A DNA stretch of 64,000 nucleotides from Streptomyces sp. NBC_00239 (GTDB lineage Bacteria > Actinomycetota > Actinomycetes > Streptomycetales > Streptomycetaceae): positions 5,766,001-5,830,000 of the forward strand of contig NZ_CP108095.1 in assembly GCF_036194065.1 (NCBI RefSeq), read 5' to 3'. A program made the translations under genes and the position numbers. Below, piece by piece: positions 34,397 to 43,160 of this stretch (its first letter is position 1; each line of letters opens with the position of its first letter). The notes beneath the pieces are model-generated. The model had not been told where the DNA came from, did no database searches, and worked only from the letters and a program-made list of their open reading frames with translations.

Positions 34397-34409
34397 ACTA
34401 CGGGGTAGT
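34397..34409. promoter_or_regulatory. Palindrome in the divergent region before adoK
   Basis: ACTAC-GGG-GTAGT, a perfect 5-bp inverted repeat with a 3-bp centre. It lies in a locally A+T-richer stretch between the small minus-strand gene and adoK, where divergent promoters are expected. It may be a regulator site; the binding protein is unknown. Confidence 0.4.
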
Positions 34410-34487
34410 TTCGCACCGTCCACGAACGCAGTTCCGAGCGGGTAGCTTTGACTGTCCCCTTCCGCCCGACGCAGGAGCATCCACGCC

Positions 34488-35465
34488 GTGCGTATCGCTG
34501 TCACCGGCTCCATCGCCACCGACCACCTCATGACCTTCCCCGGCCGATTCGCCGACCAGCTGGTCGCCGATCAGCTGCACACGGTCTCCCTCTCCTTCCT
34601 CGTCGACAACCTCGACGTCCGGCGGGGCGGTGTCGGACCGAACATCTGCTTCGGGATGGGGCAGCTGGGCGCCCGCCCGATCCTCGTCGGCGCCGCGGGA
34701 TCCGACTTCGACGAGTACCGCGCCTGGCTCGACCGGCACGGCGTCGACACCGACTCCGTCCGCATCTCCGAGGTCCTGCACACCGCGCGCTTCGTGTGCA
34801 CCACGGACGTCGACCACAACCAGATCGGCTCCTTCTACACCGGCGCCATGAGCGAGGCCCGGCTGATCGAGCTGAAGTCGGTCGCCGACCGGGTCGGCGG
34901 CCTCGACCTGGTGCTGATCGGCGCCGACGACCCCGAGGCGATGCTCCGCCACACGGAGGAGTGCCGTACCCGCGGCATCCCCTTCGCCGCGGACTTCTCG
35001 CAGCAGATCGCCCGTATGGACGGCGAGAACATCCGCACCCTCATGGAGGGCGCCACCTTCCTCTTCTCCAACGAGTACGAGAAGGGCCTGATCGAGTCGA
35101 AGTCCGGCTGGACCGACGCGGAGATCCTCGCCAAGGTCGGCACCCGGGTCACCACCCTCGGCTCGCAGGGCGTCAAGATCGAGCGCGCCGGCCACGAGCC
35201 GATCACCGTCGGCTGCCCGGAGGAGACCGCCAAGGTCGACCCGACCGGTGTCGGCGACGCCTTCCGCGCCGGCTTCCTGACCGGCCTCGGCTGGGGCGTC
35301 GGCCTGGAGCGGGCCGCGCAGGTCGGCTGCATGCTGGCCACCCTGGTCATCGAGACCCTGGGCACCCAGGAGTACACCCTGGCCCGGGCGCACTTCATGG
35401 AGCGCTTCACCAAGGCCTACGGGGACGAGGCCGCCGCCGAGGTCCAGGCCCACTTCGCCGTCTGA
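34488..35465 (+). CDS. adoK: Adenosine kinase, PfkB-type (AdoK)
   Basis: A 325-residue ribokinase-family enzyme phosphorylating adenosine to AMP. It begins MRIAVTGSIATDHLMTFPGR and closely follows the remembered sequence of Mycobacterium tuberculosis AdoK (Rv2202c), including SLSFLVDNLDVRRGGVGPNI, LVGAAGSDFDEYR, HTARFVCTTDVD, GAMSEARLIELK, FAADFSQQIAR and the catalytic anion-hole motif DPTGVGDAFRAGFLTG. The usual PfkB motif DTxGAGD appears here as DPTGVGD, as in AdoK. GTG 34488 is the start, with AGGAG about 10 nt upstream. Gene position next to ctaC and erpA is conserved in actinobacteria. Many annotations call it only a carbohydrate kinase. Confidence 0.88.
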   Translation: MRIAVTGSIATDHLMTFPGRFADQLVADQLHTVSLSFLVDNLDVRRGGVGPNICFGMGQLGARPILVGAAGSDFDEYRAWLDRHGVDTDSVRISEVLHTARFVCTTDVDHNQIGSFYTGAMSEARLIELKSVADRVGGLDLVLIGADDPEAMLRHTEECRTRGIPFAADFSQQIARMDGENIRTLMEGATFLFSNEYEKGLIESKSGWTDAEILAKVGTRVTTLGSQGVKIERAGHEPITVGCPEETAKVDPTGVGDAFRAGFLTGLGWGVGLERAAQVGCMLATLVIETLGTQEYTLARAHFMERFTKAYGDEAAAEVQAHFAV

Positions 35466-35556
35466 TCCCGGGGGCGCCGCCCCGGACCCCGCGCCTCAAA
35501 CGCCGGCGAGGCTGGACATCCCAGCCTGCGCCGCGTTTGAGCGCGGCCCCGCAGGG
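35466..35556. repeat. Dispersed palindromic element between adoK and the cysteine desulfurase gene
   Basis: The entire 91-bp gap between these convergent genes is a copy of the GC-rich repeat family: CCCGCGCCTCAAACGCCGG (35489-35507) followed by the diverged inverted half GCCTGCGCCGCGTTTGAGCG (35524-35543). It probably acts as the transcription end for both genes; no other terminator is present. Confidence 0.8.
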
Positions 35557-36942
35557 TCACACCAGGCGGCGCACCCGGTAGGCCACGCCCCCGGCCGCGG
35601 GGGACTCGCCCAGGTACTCCTGGCCCCGCATCGCGCACCACGCCGGGATGTCCAGCCGCGCCACCTCGTCGTCCGACAGGACGGTGACGGTGCCGCCCAC
35701 CGGCACGCCGCCGATCGTCTTCGCCAGCTCGATCACCGGCTGCGGGCAGCGCATCCCCAGGGCGTCCACGACCAGCGCGTCCGACACCGGGACGGTGTCC
35801 GCGGCCCCCGCCGACGGCACGCCGAGCCGCTCCCGGACCCCGGCCACCGCCGCCGGCAGCACGTCGAGGAAGCGGTTGACGTCCGCCGCGGTCGTCCCCG
35901 GCGGCAGCGAGACCCGCACGTTCCCCTCGGACAGCACCCCCATCGCGCTCAGCACGTGGCTCGGGGTCAGCGTCGAGCTGGTGCACGAGGAGCCCGACGA
36001 GACGGAGAAGCCCGCCCGGTCCAGCTCGTGCAGCAGGACCTCCCCGTCGACATAGAGACAGGAGAAGGTGACCAGGTGCGGCAGCCGCCGCTCGGCGTCG
36101 CCCACCACCTCCACGTCCGGCACCAGCCGGGCCACCCGGCGCCGGATCCGGTCCACCAGGACCCGCAGCCGCCGGCCCTCCTCCTCGGCCTCCGCCCGTA
36201 CCGCCCGCAGCGAGGCGGCGGCCGCGACGATCGCCGGGATGTTCTCGAAGCCGGCCGAACGCCCCGACTCCCTTTCGTCCACGGCCCCTTGGGGCGCGAA
36301 GCGGACCCCCTTGCGGACCGCGAGCAGTCCGACTCCGGCCGGACCGCCCCATTTGTGCGCGCTCGCGGCCAGCAGCGACCAGCCCTCAGGCACCGGACCC
36401 CACGGCAGCGACTGCGCCGCGTCCACCAGCAGCGGCACGCCCGCCGCCCGGCACACCTCCGCGGCCCCGGCCACCGGCTGCTCCGTGCCCACCTCGTGGT
36501 TGGCCGACTGCAGGCAGGCCAGCGCCGTGTCCGGGCGCAGCGCGGCGGCGAAGGAGTCCACGGCGACGGCGCCCGTACGTTCCACCGGCACTTCGGTGAC
36601 GCTCCCGCCCTCCGCCTCGTGGGTCTGGGCCGCATGGAGTACGGAAGAGTGCTCCACCGCCGATACGACCAGATGCCCGCCGACGCGCCGACGTCCTGCG
36701 AGGGTTCCCGCCATGCCCGTGTGAACTGCGCGCGTCCCCGAAGGAGTGAACACGAGCTCGTCGGGGCGGCATCCCACCACCTCCGCCGCGGCCTCGCGCG
36801 CCGCGTCGAGCAACAGCCTGGCCCGGCGCCCCTCCCGGTACAGGCGGGCCGGGTCCGCCCAGCCCTCGTCGAGCGCCGCCACGAGGGCCTGACGGGCCAC
36901 GGGGTGCAGCGGAGCGGAGGAAGCGGAGTCGAAGTACGGCAT
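35557..36942 (-). CDS. Cysteine desulfurase fused to a TusA sulfur-carrier domain
   Basis: A 461-residue fusion. Residues 1-375 are an IscS/NifS-type PLP enzyme: the PLP lysine K197 in SAHKWGGPAGVG, QSANHEVGTEQPV, and the sulfur-accepting cysteine C320 in SVSSGSSCTSST. Residues 388-461 form a TusA-like domain with the carrier cysteine C399 in DALGMRCPQPVIELAKTI and a C-terminal GQEYLGE strand. The enzyme would move sulfur from cysteine to its own carrier domain, for tRNA thiolation or other sulfur transfer. It is monocistronic and divergent from the cytochrome oxidase operon. It sits in the region where erpA and Fe-S consumers cluster. Domain calls are strong; the recipient is unknown. Confidence 0.9.
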   Translation of the reverse strand: MPYFDSASSAPLHPVARQALVAALDEGWADPARLYREGRRARLLLDAAREAAAEVVGCRPDELVFTPSGTRAVHTGMAGTLAGRRRVGGHLVVSAVEHSSVLHAAQTHEAEGGSVTEVPVERTGAVAVDSFAAALRPDTALACLQSANHEVGTEQPVAGAAEVCRAAGVPLLVDAAQSLPWGPVPEGWSLLAASAHKWGGPAGVGLLAVRKGVRFAPQGAVDERESGRSAGFENIPAIVAAAASLRAVRAEAEEEGRRLRVLVDRIRRRVARLVPDVEVVGDAERRLPHLVTFSCLYVDGEVLLHELDRAGFSVSSGSSCTSSTLTPSHVLSAMGVLSEGNVRVSLPPGTTAADVNRFLDVLPAAVAGVRERLGVPSAGAADTVPVSDALVVDALGMRCPQPVIELAKTIGGVPVGGTVTVLSDDEVARLDIPAWCAMRGQEYLGESPAAGGVAYRVRRLV

Positions 36943-37225
36943 ACGGGCACGCTAACCCGCCGCCGAAGCTCCTCAGGTCAGGGGCCGTCAGATGGCCCTA
37001 CCGGCCTGCCGGTCGGGGCTGTTGGAGGCATCCCCCGGAAGAAGGAACCATCCCTTCGGGGGCTGTCGCGGCGCGTTGGGCACCCTCCCCGCGCGACCCC
37101 AAATAGCGTCCAGTAGGGTTTGGTCCGCATAAACATCCAAACCCCTGCCCGTGTCAGGGCCGGCGACCGACCCGAGAGACGGCCGCAGCCGGCCGCGCGG
37201 GCCGAGACTCTCGGGAAGGCGCTAC

Positions 37226-38278
37226 GTGAGTCCCTACGGCTCCGACCGCTCGCCGCGGCGCCCGATGCGGCGGAAGCTGCTGCAGGCGCTGACTGCGGGT
37301 GTGGTCCTGGCGACCGCCACTGGTTGCTCGTATACCTGGAAAGACTTTCCCCGCCTCGGAATGCCCACTCCGGTCACCGAGGAGGCGCCGCGCATCCTCT
37401 CCCTGTGGCAGGGCTCCTGGGCGGCTGCACTCATTACGGGCATCCTGGTCTGGGGCCTGATCCTGTGGAGCGTCATCTTCCACCGGCGCAGCCGCAGCAA
37501 GGTGGAGGTTCCTCCGCAGACCCGGTACAACATGCCCATCGAGGCGCTGTACACCGTGGTCCCGCTCATCATCGTCTCGGTGCTCTTCTACTTCACCGCG
37601 CGTGACGAGTCGAAGCTGCTCGCCCTCTCCGAGAAGCCGAAGCACACGATCAACGTGGTCGGCTTCCAGTGGAGCTGGGGCTTCAACTACATCGAGAACG
37701 TCGACGGCGACCTCGCCACTCCGAAGCTTCCCCTGGTGGCCGAGGAAGAAGCGGGTCATGCCGAGGACGGCAAGGCCCACGGGGCGAAGGGCGAGGCCAA
37801 GAAGGCTCCCCGGGTTCCCAAGGAGCTCTCCTCGATCCCGGACAAGTACACCAAGGACTTCCCCGCGGGCGCCGAAGGCGTCTACACCAAGGGCGTCCCC
37901 GGTGACCGGAACCCGCAGACCGGCAACCCGGGCCCGACCCTGTGGCTGCCGAAGGGCGAGAAGGTCCGCTTCATCCTGTCGTCGAACGACGTCATCCACT
38001 CCTTCTGGGTGGTTCCCTTCCTGTTCAAGCAGGACGTCATCCCCGGCCACACCAATGTCTTCGAGGTGACCCCCACCCGTGAGGGCACCTTCATGGGCAA
38101 GTGCGCCGAGCTCTGCGGCGTCGACCACTCCCGGATGCTCTTCAACGTGAAGGTCGTCTCCCCGGAGCGCTACCAGGCGCACCTCAAGGAGCTGGCCGAG
38201 AAGGGGCAGACCGGTTACCTCCCGGCCGGTATCAAGCAGACCGACCCGGCCCGGAACTCGGAGACGAACAAACTGTGA
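37226..38278 (+). CDS. ctaC: Cytochrome c oxidase subunit II
   Basis: CuA-bearing subunit of the aa3 oxidase, 350 residues from GTG 37226 after GGGAAGG. Lipoprotein-type signal ([11 protein letters not shown]) is followed by two membrane helices ([19 protein letters not shown] and [19 protein letters not shown]), then the external cupredoxin domain. CuA ligands are H258, C293, E295, C297, H301 and M304 in [15 protein letters not shown] charged, Gly/Lys-rich insertion (about residues 172-230) is typical of actinobacterial proteins. It begins a three-gene operon with ctaD (GTGA overlap) and ctaF. The preceding 283-bp gap contains no recognised operator. Confidence 0.94.
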   Translation: MSPYGSDRSPRRPMRRKLLQALTAGVVLATATGCSYTWKDFPRLGMPTPVTEEAPRILSLWQGSWAAALITGILVWGLILWSVIFHRRSRSKVEVPPQTRYNMPIEALYTVVPLIIVSVLFYFTARDESKLLALSEKPKHTINVVGFQWSWGFNYIENVDGDLATPKLPLVAEEEAGHAEDGKAHGAKGEAKKAPRVPKELSSIPDKYTKDFPAGAEGVYTKGVPGDRNPQTGNPGPTLWLPKGEKVRFILSSNDVIHSFWVVPFLFKQDVIPGHTNVFEVTPTREGTFMGKCAELCGVDHSRMLFNVKVVSPERYQAHLKELAEKGQTGYLPAGIKQTDPARNSETNKL

Positions 38279-40011
38279 GCATCCTCAACGAACCTCAGGG
38301 TGCCGCGGCAGCTGACGCCTCGTACGAGAACGAGCTGCCGGTACGGCGCAAGCAGCCGGGCAACGTGGTCGTGAAGTGGCTTACCACCACCGACCACAAG
38401 ACCATCGGCACGATGTACCTGGTCACGTCGTTCGTGTTCTTCATCATCGGCGGGATCATGGCGCTCTTCATGCGCGCCGAGCTGGCCCGTCCGGGCACGC
38501 AGATCATGTCGAACGAGCAGTTCAACCAGGCGTTCACGATGCACGGCACGATCATGCTGCTGATGTTCGCGACGCCGCTGTTCGCCGGATTCGCGAACTG
38601 GATCATGCCGCTGCAGATCGGCGCGCCCGACGTGGCGTTCCCGCGGCTGAACATGTTCGCGTACTGGCTGTACCTCTTCGGCTCCTCCATCGCGGTGGCC
38701 GGCTTCGTCACCCCGCAGGGTGCCGCCGACTTCGGCTGGTTCGCCTACTCCCCGCTGTCGGACGCCGTCCGCTCGCCGGGCATCGGCGCCGACATGTGGA
38801 TCATGGGTCTGGCCTTCTCCGGCTTCGGCACGATCCTCGGCTCGGTCAACTTCATCACCACGATCATCTGCATGCGCGCGCCCGGCATGACGATGTTCCG
38901 CATGCCGATCTTCACCTGGAACGTGCTGCTGACCGGTGTGCTGGTCCTGCTCGCCTTCCCGGTGCTCGCCGCGGCGCTCTTCGCGCTGGAGGCGGACCGC
39001 AAGTTCGGTGCGCACGTGTTCGACTCCGCGAACGGCGGAGCGCTGCTGTGGCAACACCTCTTCTGGTTCTTCGGACACCCAGAGGTGTACATCATCGCGC
39101 TACCGTTCTTCGGCATCATTTCCGAGGTCATCCCGGTCTTCTCCCGCAAGCCGATGTTCGGTTACATCGGCCTGATCGGTGCGACGATCGCGATCGCCGG
39201 CCTCTCCGTGACGGTGTGGGCGCACCACATGTACGTCACCGGCGGTGTGCTGCTGCCCTTCTTCTCCTTCATGACCTTCCTGATCGCGGTACCGACCGGT
39301 GTGAAGTTCTTCAACTGGATCGGCACCATGTGGAAGGGCTCGCTGTCCTTCGAGACCCCGATGCTCTGGGCCGTCGGCTTCCTGATCACCTTCACCTTCG
39401 GTGGTCTGACCGGCGTCATCCTGGCCTCGCCCCCGATGGACTTCCACGTCTCCGACTCGTACTTCGTCGTCGCGCACTTCCACTACGTCATCTTCGGCAC
39501 CGTGGTCTTCGCGATGTTCTCCGGCTTCCACTTCTGGTGGCCGAAGTTCACGGGCAAGATGCTGGACGAGCGCCTGGGCAAGATCACCTTCTGGACCCTG
39601 TTCGTGGGCTTCCACGGCACCTTCCTGGTGCAGCACTGGCTGGGTGCCGAGGGCATGGCGCGCCGTTACGCCGACTACCTCGACGCCGACGGCTTCACCG
39701 CGCTGAACACGATCTCGACGATCAGCTCCTTCCTGCTCGGCCTGTCGATGCTTCCGTTCATGTACAACGTCTGGAAGACCGCCAAGTACGGCAAGAAGAT
39801 CGAGGTCGACGACCCGTGGGGCTACGGCCGTTCGCTCGAATGGGCGACGTCCTGCCCGCCGCCGCGGCACAACTTCCTCACGCTGCCCCGGATCCGTTCC
39901 GAATCCCCGGCGTTCGACCTGCACCACCCGGAGATCGCCGCTCTCGACCACCTCGAGAACCACGGCGAGCCGGCCAAGGCCGTCACCGGTGACAAGGAGG
40001 CCGGCAAGTGA
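38275..40011 (+). CDS. ctaD: Cytochrome c oxidase subunit I
   Basis: Catalytic haem-copper subunit, 578 residues, from GTG 38275 overlapping the ctaC stop. It has the 12-helix pattern of subunit I, the low-spin haem ligand segment [16 protein letters not shown], and the high-spin haem/CuB motif [19 protein letters not shown] (cross-linked His-Tyr). The second CuB histidine pair is in [10 protein letters not shown] and the haem ligand is in [12 protein letters not shown]. The C-terminal tail [19 protein letters not shown] is typical of actinobacteria. Reduces O2 to water and pumps protons in the bcc-aa3 supercomplex encoded here. Confidence 0.96.
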   Translation: MSILNEPQGAAAADASYENELPVRRKQPGNVVVKWLTTTDHKTIGTMYLVTSFVFFIIGGIMALFMRAELARPGTQIMSNEQFNQAFTMHGTIMLLMFATPLFAGFANWIMPLQIGAPDVAFPRLNMFAYWLYLFGSSIAVAGFVTPQGAADFGWFAYSPLSDAVRSPGIGADMWIMGLAFSGFGTILGSVNFITTIICMRAPGMTMFRMPIFTWNVLLTGVLVLLAFPVLAAALFALEADRKFGAHVFDSANGGALLWQHLFWFFGHPEVYIIALPFFGIISEVIPVFSRKPMFGYIGLIGATIAIAGLSVTVWAHHMYVTGGVLLPFFSFMTFLIAVPTGVKFFNWIGTMWKGSLSFETPMLWAVGFLITFTFGGLTGVILASPPMDFHVSDSYFVVAHFHYVIFGTVVFAMFSGFHFWWPKFTGKMLDERLGKITFWTLFVGFHGTFLVQHWLGAEGMARRYADYLDADGFTALNTISTISSFLLGLSMLPFMYNVWKTAKYGKKIEVDDPWGYGRSLEWATSCPPPRHNFLTLPRIRSESPAFDLHHPEIAALDHLENHGEPAKAVTGDKEAGK

Positions 40012-40406
40012 AGGTCCAGGGCAAGATGTTCCTCTGGCTCTCGCTGTTCATCCTGATCATGGCCATCGTGTATGGCGTGTGGTCCAAGGAGCCGGCGGGC
40101 ACCACGGCGCTCTTCCTCGCCTTCGGGCTGAGCGTCATGATCGGCTACTACCTGGCCTTCACCGCCAAGCGCGTGGACGCCATGGCCCAGGACAACCTGG
40201 AGGCCGACGTCGCGGACGAGGCCGGCGAGCTGGGGTTCTTCTCCCCGCACAGCTGGCAGCCGCTGTCCCTGGCCGTCGGTGGCGCGTTCGCGTTCTGCGG
40301 CGTCATCTTCGGCTGGTGGCTGCTGTACTTCTCCGCGCCGCTGATCCTCGTGGGTCTGTGGGGCTGGGTGTACGAGTACTACCGCGGTGAGAACCAGAAC
40401 CAGTAG
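40008..40406 (+). CDS. ctaF: Cytochrome c oxidase subunit IV, actinobacterial type
   Basis: A 132-residue accessory subunit with four membrane helices ([76 protein letters not shown]). It starts at GTG 40008, overlapping the ctaD stop, and matches the small membrane subunit of the actinobacterial bcc-aa3 supercomplex. A terminator follows, so the operon ctaC-ctaD-ctaF ends here. Confidence 0.92.
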   Translation: MKVQGKMFLWLSLFILIMAIVYGVWSKEPAGTTALFLAFGLSVMIGYYLAFTAKRVDAMAQDNLEADVADEAGELGFFSPHSWQPLSLAVGGAFAFCGVIFGWWLLYFSAPLILVGLWGWVYEYYRGENQNQ

Positions 40407-40453
40407 CACCTGAGCCGTACGGCCCAGGCCGGACGGCACACCGCACCACACGT

Positions 40454-40490
40454 GGGGCCCGGACACCTCGTCAGGAGGAGTCCGGGCCCC
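40454..40490 (+). terminator. Terminator after ctaF
   Basis: 11-bp arms GGGGCCCGGAC (40454-40464) and GTCCGGGCCCC (40480-40490) with a 15-nt loop and a TCGTTTG tail, 48 bp past ctaF. Confidence 0.8.
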
Positions 40491-40538
40491 TCGTTTGCAG
40501 TCATCCGGCGCGCCGTTACGGGCATATCTTCATAGCGT

Positions 40539-41798
40539 GTGCTCATGAGCCACTCACCGCGTCTTTGGACCGTCATCAGCTGCTCGATGCTGGTCGCGTC
40601 CCTCGGAGCCGGCGCCACGGCGTGCGGGTCCGGAGGCGACGACCCGCTGGCCGACCGCCCCTACGACGCGGCTGACCAGGTCACCTTCAACCAGCGCGAC
40701 GGCGGCCGCCCCGTCGACCCCGACCGGCCGCTGGAGGTGACCGCCAAGGGCAAGGACGGCCGGATCACCGACGTCACCGCCGTCGACACGCACGGCCGCC
40801 GCCTCGCCGGCGAACTCTCCGCCGACGGCGACCGCTGGCACAGCACCGTGCCGCTGGCGGCCGGCGTCCGCTACACCGTCGTCGTCGGCACCGAGGACGC
40901 GGACGGCTCCCCGGGGCAGCGCACGCTGTCGTTCGACACGACCCCCGCCCAGAAGGTCCTCAAGGTCGAATTCGGCCCGGACGCGGGCAAGTACGGGGTC
41001 GGCCAGCCCATCACCGCCGACCTCAGCGAGCCGGTCAAGGACAAGGCGGCCCGGGCGGTCGTCGAGCGGGCCCTGGTGGTGCGCTCCACCCCCCGCGCGG
41101 ACGGCGCCTGGTACTGGGTCGACGACAAGAAGCTCCACTACCGGCCGAAGGACTACTGGGCCGCCCACTCCACGGTCTCGGTGGAGAGCAACCTGGAGGG
41201 CATCAAGGTCGCCCCCGGCCTCTACGGAGCCGCCGGCAAGGCCCTGAAGCTGGAGATCGGCGACCGGGTGGAGGTCGTCACCGACGCCTCCTCGCACTCC
41301 CTGACGTTCCGCCGGAACGGCGAAGTGATCAACACCATTCCGGTGACCACCGGCAAGCCCGGCTTCTCCACCCGCAACGGCTACAAGGTCGTGCTCGGCA
41401 AGCAGTACTACGTCCAGATGCGCGGCGACACGGTCGGCATCTCGCAGGGCAGCAGCGAGTACTACAACCTGCCCGTCTACTACGCGACGCGCGTCACCTG
41501 GAGTGGTGAATACGTGCACGCCGCGCCGTGGTCCGTGGGCTCCCAGGGCTACGAGAACGTCAGCCACGGCTGCACCGGCATGAGCACCGGCAACGCCGCC
41601 TGGTTCTACGAGAACATCACCGAGGGCGACATCGTCCGCGTCGTCAACAGCTACGGCGAGGACATGGACCCGTTCGGGAACGGCTTCGGTGACTGGAACG
41701 TGCCCTGGAAGAAGTGGCGCGAGGGCAGCGCCCTGCTCTCCGGCACCCAGGACGGCCGCACCCCCGTCGACACGGCCAGGCTTCGCCCGCAGGTCTAG
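40539..41798 (+). CDS. L,D-transpeptidase lipoprotein
   Basis: A 419-residue exported cell-wall enzyme making 3-3 peptidoglycan cross-links. The lipoprotein signal peptide has lipobox GATAC. Two Ig-like domains (about 45-245) precede the YkuD catalytic domain (about 250-385). The catalytic pair lies in YVHAAPWSVGSQG and the cysteine motif SHGCTGMSTGNAAWFY. A Trp-rich tail (GDWNVPWKKWREGS) follows. The layout is that of mycobacterial LdtMt2-like proteins. GTG 40539 (TATCTT ends 8 nt upstream) or ATG 40545 (TAGCGT ends 6 nt upstream) could be a leaderless start. It sits between ctaF and ctaE, an unusual place for a wall enzyme. Confidence 0.92.
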   Translation: MLMSHSPRLWTVISCSMLVASLGAGATACGSGGDDPLADRPYDAADQVTFNQRDGGRPVDPDRPLEVTAKGKDGRITDVTAVDTHGRRLAGELSADGDRWHSTVPLAAGVRYTVVVGTEDADGSPGQRTLSFDTTPAQKVLKVEFGPDAGKYGVGQPITADLSEPVKDKAARAVVERALVVRSTPRADGAWYWVDDKKLHYRPKDYWAAHSTVSVESNLEGIKVAPGLYGAAGKALKLEIGDRVEVVTDASSHSLTFRRNGEVINTIPVTTGKPGFSTRNGYKVVLGKQYYVQMRGDTVGISQGSSEYYNLPVYYATRVTWSGEYVHAAPWSVGSQGYENVSHGCTGMSTGNAAWFYENITEGDIVRVVNSYGEDMDPFGNGFGDWNVPWKKWREGSALLSGTQDGRTPVDTARLRPQV

Positions 41799-41817
41799 CG
41801 CACGTCACGCACACGTC

Positions 41818-41857
41818 AGGAGGCGTTCAGAGCCCCGTGGGGCCCTGAACGCCTCCT
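41818..41857. terminator. Terminator between the L,D-transpeptidase and receiver genes
   Basis: 13-bp arms AGGAGGCGTTCAG and CTGAACGCCTCCT with an inner GCCCC/GGGGC pairing make a nearly continuous 18-bp hairpin. It lies between convergent genes and is usable on both strands. Confidence 0.9.
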
Positions 41858-41868
41858 TGGTGATCCAA

Positions 41869-42270
41869 CTACCGCGTCACGGCCAGCCGGGCCCGCAGAA
41901 GCCCCGCCAGGGCGTCCGCGAACTCCACCGGGTCCACCGGAAGGGTGACCGCGCGGTCCGCGCGGCTCCAGGTGGCCAGCCAGGCGTCCTGCGGACGCCC
42001 GATCAGCAACAGCACCGGCGGACACCGGAAGATCTCGTCCTTGATCTGGCGGCAGACGCCCATCCCGCCAGCCGGGACGGTCTCCCCGTCCAGCACGCAC
42101 ACGTCGATGCCGCCCTCTTCCAGGGCCGCCAACACGGCGGGCAGCGTGGCGCACTCAAGGAACTCCACCGGCGGAACGTCCGCGGCAGGCCGCTGTCCGG
42201 ACGCCAGCCGCACCTGCTCCCTGGTGTTGGCGTCGTCGCTGTAGACCAGAACCCTCGCAGTCGCCCGCAT
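41869..42270 (-). CDS. Stand-alone receiver-like (CheY-fold) protein
   Basis: A 133-residue single-domain protein from ATG 42270, four nt after GGAGG. The pattern VLVYSDDANTREQVR (acidic pair at the phosphorylation pocket), IDVCVLDGETVPAGGMGVC (candidate phosphoacceptor D), VLLLIGRPQDAW and the end VDPVEFADALAGLL fits a response-regulator receiver fold without an output domain. The usual pocket Lys is not obvious, so phosphorylation is uncertain. It lies in the otherwise respiratory cluster, divergent from ctaE with about 200 bp between. It may be a sensor-coupling or degenerate receiver controlling that operon. Function unknown. Confidence 0.78.
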   Translation of the reverse strand: MRATARVLVYSDDANTREQVRLASGQRPAADVPPVEFLECATLPAVLAALEEGGIDVCVLDGETVPAGGMGVCRQIKDEIFRCPPVLLLIGRPQDAWLATWSRADRAVTLPVDPVEFADALAGLLRARLAVTR

Positions 42271-42450
42271 CGTTCCTCCACGCGTCACAGGAATCACAGT
42301 GATAGTGATGATGCGCGGGATCGTACTCCTCCCGACGTCCTGTCAGCATCGGTTCGGACGGCCCGACGAGGACCGTTTGATGGGCCGTTCGGGCCTTGCA
42401 GACCCCCCTGACACTCCGAACGGCACCCCCCGGGGTGAGGGCGGGATAAG

Positions 42451-42471
42451 CGACCGACATAATGTCGGTCG
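42451..42471. promoter_or_regulatory. Perfect palindrome over the predicted ctaE promoter and start
   Basis: Arms CGACCGACAT (42451-42460) and ATGTCGGTCG (42462-42471) are exact inverted repeats around one central A. The palindrome contains the -10-like CATAAT (42458-42463) and ends on the first base of the ctaE GTG codon. A weak -35-like GTGAGG is at 42435-42440. A protein bound here would block the promoter, so an operator is likely. I do not recognise the binding protein. Confidence 0.6.
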
Positions 42472-43082
42472 TGGCGACAGCAACGACAGTAGATACCGGG
42501 CACGCGCACCCGACGGTCAACAGGCCGAACCTCGTCAGCGTCGGAACCATCATCTGGTTGAGTTCCGAGCTGATGTTCTTCGCGGCCCTTTTCGCGATGT
42601 ACTTCACCCTGCGATCGGTGACGGGCACCGAGTTCTGGACTGAGAAGGCGGACCTTCTCAACCTCCCGTTCTCGGCGACGAACACCACGATCCTGGTGCT
42701 CTCCTCGCTCACCTGCCAGCTCGGCGTCTTCGCCGCCGAGCGCGGTGACGTGAAGAAGCTCCGCACCTGGTTCGTGATCACCTTCGTGATGGGTGCGATC
42801 TTCATTGGCGGCCAGGTGTTCGAATACACCGAGCTGGTCAAGCACGAGGGCCTCTCGCTCTCGTCTGACGCGTACGGCTCGGTCTTCTACCTGACCACCG
42901 GATTCCACGGTCTGCACGTGACGGGCGGTCTCATCGCCTTCCTGCTGGTCCTGGGCCGGACGTACGCGGCCAAGAGGTTCACCCACGAACAGGCCACCTC
43001 GGCCATCGTCGTGTCCTACTACTGGCACTTCGTCGATGTCGTCTGGATCGGCCTCTTCGCCACGATCTACCTGATCAAGTAG
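42471..43082 (+). CDS. ctaE: Cytochrome c oxidase subunit III
   Basis: Third core subunit of the aa3 oxidase, 203 residues with five to seven helices. Signature pieces are [28 protein letters not shown] (the acidic residue in WLSSELMFF), [30 protein letters not shown] and [24 protein letters not shown] 42471 is favoured as a leaderless start because CATAAT ends 7 nt upstream; ATG 42462 in the same frame is the alternative. It starts the ctaE-qcrC-qcrA-qcrB run. Confidence 0.93.
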   Translation: MATATTVDTGHAHPTVNRPNLVSVGTIIWLSSELMFFAALFAMYFTLRSVTGTEFWTEKADLLNLPFSATNTTILVLSSLTCQLGVFAAERGDVKKLRTWFVITFVMGAIFIGGQVFEYTELVKHEGLSLSSDAYGSVFYLTTGFHGLHVTGGLIAFLLVLGRTYAAKRFTHEQATSAIVVSYYWHFVDVVWIGLFATIYLIK

Positions 43083-43160
43083 CGATCACGTCGCCGGGCC
43101 CAAGCCCCGGCAACCATCCAGCAAGCACCGACGCAGAAAATCCTGACACCGGGGTAATCC

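Noticed and set aside
37080..37225. Rex or other redox operator before ctaC
   Set aside because: I looked for a TTGTGAA-N4-TTCACAA-like site before ctaC, ctaE and qcrC and saw none; only the unrelated palindrome at ctaE was found.
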